From Hormiphora californensis (lineage: Eukaryota > Ctenophora > Tentaculata > Cydippida > Pleurobrachiidae): 64,000 nucleotides of DNA. Position 1 is the first letter of the stretch; every line of letters starts with the position of its first letter. The translations under genes and the position numbers were made by a program. Positions 13,280 through 21,000 of this stretch are shown piece by piece. The notes below the pieces were generated by a model, which was given only the letters and a program-made list of their open reading frames with translations, did not search any database and had not been told where the DNA came from. The DNA lies in contig CM035360.1 of the NCBI GenBank assembly GCA_020137815.1, positions 6,645,059 through 6,709,058 of the forward strand, written 5' to 3'.

Positions 13280-16084
13280 AAAAAAAAAAAGGTAATTTGG
13301 GGGGGGAAGAGGAAAAAAACGTTTCGTTGTGGTTTTCGTGTCTTGTAAAAGGCCTGCTATGACGGGGTGGGTGGGGAGGACCTTGCTTTTTGCTTGTGTG
13401 ATGCTGAAATTCCCCCAAAATTTTTTCTCTCTTTTCTCCCCCCCTCCCCTTTCTTCCCTTCCTTCCCCCCTTTTCTCCCCCTTCCCATCCCCCTCCCCAA
13501 TCCCTTCCCCCCCTTTATCAAGCTACCCCTCTCATCCCAAGCCATCTCTTCTCCCTGTCATCTTTCCCCTTCATCTCCTTTCCTCCCTTTCCTTTGATGG
13601 CTCATAATTACTAGTGGCTTTTAAACAGTCTTAAACACCCCTTAATATTTTCCGAAAAATCGGGGGGGAGAGAAGAGGGAAAAAGAGGATGGGGAGAAAG
13701 GAGAAGAGAGAAAGAAAGAGAGAGAGAGGAAGAGAGAAAATTAGAAGAGAAAAAAAATTTTAAAAAGGAAAACCCCAAAAAAGGGGGGGAAAAAGGAGCG
13801 AGGGGGGAAGAGAATATTAAAAGGGGGGGGAAAAAAAAAAGGGGATAAACCCCAAAAACCCAAAAAAAAGGGGGGGAAGAAAAGGGGGAGGGATTTTGGG
13901 GGGGGGGGGAAAAAAGGGGGGGGGGAAAAAAGGGGAAAAGGGGGGGAAAAAGGGAAGAAAAATAAAAAGAAACCCCAAAAAGGGGGGAAAAAAAAAAGGG
14001 GGGGGGCCCAAAAAAAATATATTGGGAAAAACCTGATCTTTTCAAAGTCTCTTCTACTCACAGAATTAAATGGTGCACTTACACTTTTGTCGTGTCGGAT
14101 TCAGCTTCGGCCGGGGCTGTGATGCGGGGCTGGCTATAGCTCTTTTCAAAGCTAACTCCATCTCCTCTCCAGACGATTTAAATAACTCGATGTACCTGAA
14201 AAGTGGGGGTATGATTAAATGGAGGTTTGGGATAGTTAACAGGTTAGAGGGTTTGGAATTGAAAATGAGAACACAGGATTTGTTCGGAGACTCTCTCTCG
14301 TTTCGGCCTTATTGAATGATCCTAATAGTATATGTGACCAATATTATAGGGCATAATGATTTGTCCGAAGTCCCCCGACCCTGTGCTGTGTCATGGGAAC
14401 GGTGGGTTTCAGACGCAGACAGGGAAGGAGTCCCCATCCTTGTCCCTCTATCCCTTTCTCTCTCTCTATCTCTGTCTATGTCTATCCTCTCTCTTCGTCA
14501 TCCCTCACTGTCCCTTGGTATGTTTACACATGATGAGCGGTTTAAATCGCCCGCAACTGATTACGATATGGGTACCAGACAGAAACCAATTAACAGACAA
14601 GAAACCAATTAACAGACGATCTAACCAGACAGAAACCAATTAACAGACGATCTAACCAGACAGAAACCAATTAACAGACGATCAATCAGACAGAAACCAA
14701 TTAAAAGCTATCTATCCAGACAGATTAGGTAGGAAATGCGACAACTAAGGGAACAGTATTCCTAAACCTCCTAAAAGTCCTAAAATTATACGGATACATC
14801 CCCTATGACACAGTGTGTAATATGAAACCTTCCAAAACCCAAAACTGCAACACTTGTATATTGTTGTAGTATGTTGTTGATGTTATTACAGTGTGCGATA
14901 ACTGTTTCCGTGTGTAAACAAGCTACTTGACAGTGCGTCAGTACGTGTGGTAAGTGTTGTAGTTGCTTGGGGTGATTAATAATAAAAGTATAGCTGAGAA
15001 ATTCGGGGTGGGGGAGAGAGAAAGAGAGAGAAAGAGAGAAAAAGAGAGAGGAAGAGAGAGGAAGTTGTGTTCTGAAGAAGAAGAAGTGGAAGGCATTGAG
15101 GCACGAAGTGTATTCGTGTGTACACAATTTGTGAGCTATGTCTCTCTTCCTACCTCTCTCCCGTGTCGGTCAGTTCTCTCATTTCTCTCTCCGCTCTTTC
15201 CTTATTTCTCTCGGAGCGCGTGTGTACCAATTATGGAGTAGGAAACCGCTATTACGGTAGTGTAATATGCTAACTGGGAACCGCTCCCACAATTCCCATT
15301 GGCTGGTTACTGTCACGTGACCCCCGTGAAGCGCTCTCATTGGCTCAGCCGCAGACACGACGCTGTCTGTTTCGCGGCGTGGTGGTGTGTTAATTTTTTA
15401 CACACGGAAGATAGAGGTCGCATAGTTCCTTAAATTACCGTTTACCGATATATATATGTACCTACTAGGGGTGCCCCACGGGGTTAAATTTACTTCCTCC
15501 TTCGAGAAATAGGGGAGAGAGAGAGAGAGAGGAGATAATAGAGAGATGGATCGGGATTGTAATAAATTTAACCAATTGGAAAGCTCTAAAAACCATAATA
15601 TTACTAATTATCACAAATTATCACAAATTATTACCTTTTTCCAATATGTTCCCTGTTCCGGGTCATGGCTCGTTGGAAGTTATCCTCATCACAAAACAGC
15701 ACATACGCCTCCCCCGTTACCCTTCCGTCTCCGTTCCTTGCCAGGACAATGCCATCCTGACTTATCTCCAGACCTGGAAGGGGAGATGGTTAAATCTAAC
15801 AGGAAAATAATAAAATGGGGGAGGCGAGCGGAAATGTATGGGATGGAAATTCAAATTGCCAAGGAACAGAGACATAATGAATAGTGAAATGCGCCAGATG
15901 GAGATGAATAAAAGAAAGGAAAGTGGTATACCATCAACACAGCTGGTGACAGCGTGCAATAGCAGCTAATTAATGATTGCATTAATAATGTCTCCTTACC
16001 ACTGAAGAATTCTCTAATATCGTGAGGGGTAGCGGACCATGGTAGGCCCCTCATTCGGACAACAGGGCCACAAAAACGCCCCAT
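7648..16084 (-). CDS. ESRP: ESRP/Fusilli-like epithelial splicing regulator, three RRMs (520 aa, 5 exons)
   Basis: Exons on the minus strand are 16084-16000, 15773-15635, 14195-14083, 9037-8918 and 8753-7648; total 521 codons in frame. RRM A (residues about 8-85) has VVRMRGLPWSA, GEAYVLF and IGKRYIELF; RRM B (about 162-240) has VQLRGLPYTA, GNGYVHF and MGNRYIEVF; RRM C (about 442-520) has VVRMRGIPYN, GEAYVRF and IGPRYVELF. ESRP proteins bind GU-rich RNA and set epithelial splicing programmes in the nucleus. A Pro/Ser/Gly-rich linker separates B and C. Vertebrate ESRP1/2 carry a DnaQ-like domain and a further RRM upstream; none is seen here. The first Met follows an in-frame stop four codons upstream, so this is either a genuinely short form or an alternative-promoter form. 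The C-terminal RRM is complete, whereas in human ESRP it is degenerate. The large intron (9038-14082) is full of repeats. Confidence 0.88.
10318..10440. repeat. (GA)n microsatellite
   Basis: Near-pure GA array with GGGGA interruptions in the long ESRP intron. It is followed by a CT-rich tract at 10470-10600 and another (CT)n at 10850-10930. Frames of Ser-Leu or Arg-Glu dipeptides here are not genes. A perfect 10-bp hairpin with arms CAAGGGTTCA/TGAACCCTTG lies near 10771-10794. Confidence 0.95.
11136..12137. repeat. Direct duplication (about 395 bp twice) flanking an inverted repeat
   Basis: Copy 1 (11136-11528) and copy 2 (11740-12137) both begin with a G-run plus GTCGACGGGTTTTTGGGGTG and both end near CCTTGCCGTTTGGC. 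Most differences are homopolymer lengths, as though one copy were a poor consensus of the other. The spacer holds arms of about 40 bp, CTTCAAATTTGG (from about 11540) and CCAAATTTGAAG (to about 11685). No coding content is seen. It lies within the ESRP intron. Confidence 0.65.
13140..13292. repeat. GA-rich microsatellite with GATC-bearing minisatellite start
   Basis: A short 26-base repeat containing GATCGATAGAGGGATGG grades into pure (GA)n ending in an A-run. Intronic to the ESRP gene, no coding content. Confidence 0.9.
13400..14030. other. Homopolymer-inflated low-complexity block (suspect consensus)
   Basis: From 13430 to 13610 this is almost only C and T runs; from 13660 to 14025 it is almost only A and G runs of 3-12 bases. 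Natural microsatellites nearby have clean dinucleotide periods; this has none. It looks like noisy long-read consensus over GA/CT repeats. It lies in the ESRP intron, 50 bp from exon 3, and normal sequence resumes at about 14030. Confidence 0.6.
14574..14730. repeat. 31-bp minisatellite (about five copies)
   Basis: Tandem units of the form CCAGACAGAAACCAATTAAC plus AGACGATCTAA; unit starts fall near 14574, 14624, 14655 and 14687, with one shortened copy. It lies in the ESRP intron between exons 2 and 3. Repeats are contiguous with no unique spacers, so this is not a CRISPR array. Confidence 0.9.
15298..15343. promoter_or_regulatory. CCAAT / CACGTG cluster (ATTGG-TCACGTGA-ATTGG)
   Basis: ATTGG at 15298 and 15339 flanks TCACGTGA at 15313-15320. 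NF-Y recognises CCAAT, and bHLH-ZIP factors of the USF/TFE/MITF type recognise CACGTG. It sits within an ESRP intron and may be an enhancer or internal promoter. The same pairing recurs across the window. Confidence 0.4.
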
Positions 16085-17104
16085 AACTCCGCATCATCAA
16101 TCGGGATACCCCACTTCACAATTCATTCACATAAATCGCTCCTATCAGTAACATGGAGGATTAATACAACAATAACACAACTCCTCTTACTCTAGGCAGA
16201 TTTCAACTGAAGTTGTTAAAAACAAGTGAAGCCATGTAATACAGACTACTCAGTACAGACTGTCCATTACAGGAAGAACATAGCAGTGACTCAGCCTGAT
16301 TCACTGCTTTGTTCTTCCTGTAATGGGAGTCACTCAGGAATTAACAAAGTGATTTTTCGTGATTTTGTTGAGGTGAAAGTTGTACAACACTGATCAATAT
16401 TATTTCAAAGGGCGTAGATGTCTACCAGACAAAACACTTTGCAGAATGGCCGAACAACAAAGCAAGGAACTGACTGATCGTCTGTGTAGGGAGTGAGGAA
16501 CCAGACTTTTTTAATTGGTAATAAAGAGGAATCAAGGCCTTGCAACGTTCGACACTAACCAACTGGCAAAAAAGCCCTGGAGTTCACAGTTCCGACTATT
16601 TTTCTTTACTCCCAAGCGTCAAAATCCATCAGATTACAAATGTCGACTGAAACCGGAGTTATCGTCTAGCCAGCAGGTATATGCTACAGGCCTCTCTATT
16701 TCACGCGTAGTAAATGATAATGCTTTCGAACCAGGCCCCAGGTCGGGTAGGAGAAAGAAAAAAAAGTTTCAAATTTTGTGATTTAAAATTTTGAAGTTTG
16801 CGAGGTTTTGCAAATTCAGAATTTGAAGAACTTCGATCTAACGCGCGGCTTAAAATGCAGCGTTTGTATTCTGTAATTTAGCGCGTTCCATAAATTTCGG
16901 TAATTTGGCAGCGCATATTTGAATCTCGAAGTAAAATTTTGCTTTGATTTTTCAAACTTTTGCGAGTTTTACAAACATTTAAAAAAAAACGTTTGGCCGA
17001 TTTCTCGTTTTCCAACTTCCTACCCTCTGTCCTTGCTAAATCGCGCTCTTAATTAAAAACAAATCAGTTTGAATAAACTTAATAACGTTAACTGGTATCT
17101 AGCC
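16085..17104. promoter_or_regulatory. Divergent intergenic region, ESRP (minus) and POMP (plus)
   Basis: About 1 kb between two start codons facing apart, so it should hold both promoters. It has no convincing ORF. It contains the long hairpin at 16264-16326, and an AT-rich half at 16750-17050 with GCGCGGC/GCGCGTT patches. No clean TATA box was found at either end. Confidence 0.45.
16264..16326. ncRNA. Candidate microRNA-like hairpin (26-bp stem, 11-nt loop)
   Basis: Arms 16264-16289 and 16301-16326 are complementary at 25 of 26 positions (left arm starts CCATTACAGGAAGAACA). The 63-nt fold has the size of a pre-miRNA. The stem is nearly perfect, which is also compatible with a tiny fold-back element. 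Location is about 180 bp upstream of the ESRP start. No expression evidence is available. Confidence 0.3.
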
Positions 17105-17713
17105 ATGGAGAAACAGTTTGAAATCCCAACTCTGCGTCCCAGCACTGGCCCCAAAGTTACCACCACCACCGGAACGTTTGGAGTTGTCGACACACTAAGG
17201 CACGTATCGACTGCCAATTTCCAAACCATTCTTCATAACTTCAATTACTACACACTTTCTGTTTTCGTGGTTTCCGAAACTAACACAACTCGTCTACAGG
17301 TCTGGATTTGTAAACACCCGATCAGAGCTCACTGCCAGGCACCCCCTCGAGCAGTCAGAGGCCCTGTATGATTTCAACCAGCAGAAGATCCGACTTGGAA
17401 TGGCCAACAAGATTGCTGGTAGTGCCCTCCCTCTGACCATCCAGGCCGAGAGGGCTTGTGCCGCTAGGGTAATTGATAAATTAATTAGTTAACGCTTCTC
17501 ATTTTGTAGTGTGGTGTCTCCAATATTGCCCTCTTCAAATATTTTGAACACCTCTATGTTTAGATTGGTCGTCTGCCCGGTCTGCGATCCTCCCGACTCC
17601 ACTTTGAAGTATTTGCTGGTACAGATGAGACTATTACCATAGAAGATGTGTTTGATACCCCCAGCCCCTGGGATGAGGAACCCCAGTACACTAGGTGCAA
17701 CAACACTGCTTAA
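17105..17713 (+). CDS. POMP: Proteasome maturation protein POMP/UMP1 (137 aa, 3 exons)
   Basis: Exons 17105-17199, 17300-17468 and 17564-17713 give 138 codons in frame. The motif LRSGFVNTRSELTARHPLE matches the family block around GF..V.NEL...HPLE, followed by the helical middle (NQQKIRLGMANKIAG) and the C-terminal VFAGTDETITIEDVF, which matches the family's GNDETI.FEDIL. POMP is the chaperone that joins half-proteasomes in the ER and cytosol and is degraded as the first substrate of the new 20S core. Length equals that of animal orthologs (human about 141). Intron 1 appears to use a GC donor (AAG|GCACGT): only this keeps the frame and the conserved LR-[SK]-GF junction. It is the first gene of the packed plus-strand block. 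Confidence 0.9.
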
Positions 17714-18030
17714 AGTACTGATGTTCAATGACCAGCGGGGAACTCTATTATATTTGTTCTTGTGTATAATTAGTTTACCAATTATAATTGGTGTTAAAGG
17801 CCAGAGCAGGCTTATCTGGCCTGAAACACGTTTATAAAATGACACGTTTATTTGTTGTCTTTATACCCTCTTGAAGTCTATCTTTCCTTCATGACTCATA
17901 CCTCCCAAAATCCGAGACAGTGACCCCGCTGATCCGTCAGTAAAAGTTCCAATATTACACGTACCCAATATTACACGTACCCAATATCCACCCTCCTAAT
18001 TATTATACTCCCTTAAAAGTGTTGCTAAGT
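17714..18030. other. Short intergenic gap POMP to DNAJC21
   Basis: 317 bases with no ORF. A repeated 17-mer containing CCAATATTACACGTACC lies near 17950-17982. A TATAAAATG-like string lies at about 17831. The DNAJC21 start follows a weak acceptor-like CTAAG|T directly. Confidence 0.5.
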
Positions 18031-21000
18031 ATGAAGTGCTACTATGAAGTATTGGGGATTGAAAGGAGTGCAACACCAGATGAGATAAAGAAGGCTCATA
18101 GAAAGTTAGCCCTAAAATGGCATCCCGATAAGAATATGGACAATAAGGAGGAGGCACACAAAGTTTACCAGGTATTATTATACTGGGATACACTTCCTTT
18201 TTACATTTCTTTTTTTCTCTAGCATTCTGTTGAAAATCATGGTGTTAATTAAACTCAACAACTGCACTGATCAGTAATCAATGCTAACCTCAGGTGATTC
18301 AAGAAGCATACGATTGTCTTAGTGATCCACAGGAGAAAGCTTTTTATGATAAACACAGAGAAACCATTCTTAGAGGAGGTAAAAATAATTTCCATTGCAA
18401 ACTTCATGTTACGACATGAAGTATGTAGTTCACTTATTAATCGTTCCTTTCTCTCAACTCATTTTATCTCTCCAGGTTCGGATCATAAGAGTGATGATGT
18501 TGATGTAATGTCCTACTACTCCTCCTCCTGCTACTCTGGTTTCACTGATGATCCTGGCTCCTTCTACCCTGTCTACTCAGAACTCTTTACACGGCTAGCA
18601 CAAGAAGATGAGAGGTAAATAAATGTGTTTTGAGAATCGACACTTTTCAAGCAGCCTGTCAAATTGTGATTCCAGTTAATGAGAACCAGTTAGTTTTGCG
18701 AAATCCAAGATCCCCCCTTACAGGTATGTGGACAGTTCAGATTGGGAGGTTCCCCCAGTGTTTGGGGACAGTACCACGCCCTACCCAGATGTTAGAGAGT
18801 TCTATGGTTGGTGGCAGAGTTACTGCACTAAGAAGAACTATCTCTGGCTGGATGATCTATACGATATCAGACAGGTACCGGAGCAGGGATCCAGGATCCC
18901 TTGGGGGCAATGATTTATAGACCATTTGTGTTCAAATGTTTTCAAAACCACCCTTTCTCTCAGGCAGAGAATAGACGAGTTCAGAGAGCGATAGAGAAGG
19001 AAAACAAGAAAGTAACAGAAGATGCCAGACGAGAATTTAATGAACAGGTAACCAACAGGAACCGACTGACACAAGTAAACAACCAATCAGAACTCGTTAT
19101 TTAGGTCACGTGACTGGTTATCAGCCAATCAGGGACCAGTATTTCCTGATTCGGTCGGTACCTGGTAACCAACATTTTCTAGTCAGCTAGGACAGTGAGA
19201 GCAGGCCCCTGCTCAGCAGGGGTCAAGGTGTATTTGAAATGGCCTGTCTAATCTTAATCTGTTTTCAGGTTCGCTCATTAGTTAGCCATATCAGAAAGAA
19301 AGACCCCAGGGTTCTAGCCCAGAGAGAAAAACAGAGGGAGATAGATGAAGAGAAAGCAGCTGCAGGAAAAAAGAGGATAGCTGAACAACGCCGGAAACGT
19401 GCCGAGTAAGTTAGAAATTGTATCCCGTATCAATCCAACCAGTCCTGATTTCACCAAAGAGAATTGAAACAACGGTCTAACTTTTAACAGGTTTTAATGT
19501 TTTTTTAACGTTTTTAACAGTTTTCAATTTTTAACAGTTTTCAGTGTATAAAATCTCAATTTAAAAAAGTCAATTCTCAACCTTCGATTAAACAAAGTCA
19601 AAATCAGGAATCCGCATGGCGTGGGCCAGGGCCTCTTGCCACTCTTTTTTGTGCTCATAGTCCGTTAGGACAGGCTTCTTTTCCTCTGGTGGATATAGAG
19701 AGTCCATCATCTTTTTTCTCTCTCAATGTCCTCAAAGTCCTCAGCAGAGGTCATGGCATCCCTATCCGCTCACTCAAGTCTCAACCTTCAAATAAAGTCG
19801 AAATCTGGTATCCGCATGGCATGGGCGAGGGCCTCCTGCCATTCCCTTTTGTGCTCGTAATCGGTAAGCACCGGCTTCTTGTCCTCTGGGGGATAGAGGG
19901 AGTCCATCATTTTTTTCCTTATCTTCTCCCTTTCCCTGTCCTCGAAATCCTCCACCGTTGTCATACCCATCCGTTCATTATTCGAGATGGTAGTTTCCTT
20001 GCTGCTGGACGGCTGCACCATTTCAACAGCATCTTCATTTCTCTCTCAATGTCCTCAAAGTCCTCAACAGTTTGTATTGGAGGCCTCGTTCATGTTATTT
20101 GCAGTAATCGGTATACTCCTGGCTGCAGCAGGACTGCACGACTTGATTGTCATCTTCTTCGTCCTCTTCAGACGTCCGGTTTTCTAAGTCAATTGTGTCA
20201 TTGTTCTTTGACACCAGTTTCTCCTCGGCCTCTGTCACAAATTCCTCAATTTCTTCCATGAGGACCTTTATACTGAGTTCCTCAGCCTCAGTTAACTCAC
20301 TCCCTTGAAGTACCTCATCCGCCTTCCTGGACCATCTCCAGGCCCATCTTACAGCCAGTACTGCAGCAGCCGAGCAGCCAAGGATGGCGATGGAAGCCTT
20401 GAACGAAATCATTGTTTGTGGTGAGCCATGTTATCAGACGTTGAAAACGTTTCTCTCTCAATGTCCTCAAAGTCCTCAACAGATGTCATCTCTATTATCT
20501 GCCGAGCAACCGATAATCGCAAGCGAGGTTTTGAAAGATATCATGTTTGGTCTTTTATCTTGACTGACGGCGAAAAACGAAAGAACTTTGTAAATTGTCG
20601 CTTTCTTCCACCAAGAGCTTCATACTCCGCTCTTCTGCTTAGGTTACCTCGCTCTGCTCTTCGAGCAATTCCTCTCCTTTCCTTGACTAGCGCCAGGTCC
20701 ACCGAACAGCAAGGATGACTGCTGCCGAACAGCCAATGATTGCGATTGACGTCTTTAGAGAAATCAAACTTTCATCAAATACAACGTAAAACTATTTATT
20801 GGGGTATATGGGCGACAAGTACCATATTCACGAAACAATTCTTTATTATGAATTGACGGTTCTGATTGGCAAACTCAAACATTCCAAAACTTCGGTCGCA
20901 AAGTTATTTTCCCTCTGTGAGATTCTGAGACAAAAACATTATAAAGGAGCAATGCTCTTCATCCAGTTTGTTCTATCTTTTCTTCCTCATCCAGTTGCAG

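Noticed and set aside
14574-14730. CRISPR-like repeat array
   Set aside because: Repeats are contiguous with no unique spacers, in animal DNA; it is a minisatellite.
16515-16781. 88-codon plus-strand frame upstream of POMP
   Set aside because: No recognisable domain, no matching splice context, AT-rich; likely chance.
17200-17210. Canonical GT donor four bases downstream in POMP intron 1
   Set aside because: Its use shifts the frame and destroys the conserved block after the junction.
19689-20261. 190-codon plus-strand frame in the DNAJC21 intron
   Set aside because: It is the complement of the nested minus-strand copies C and D, whose protein sequence is conserved with the intact copy; the plus frame is not.
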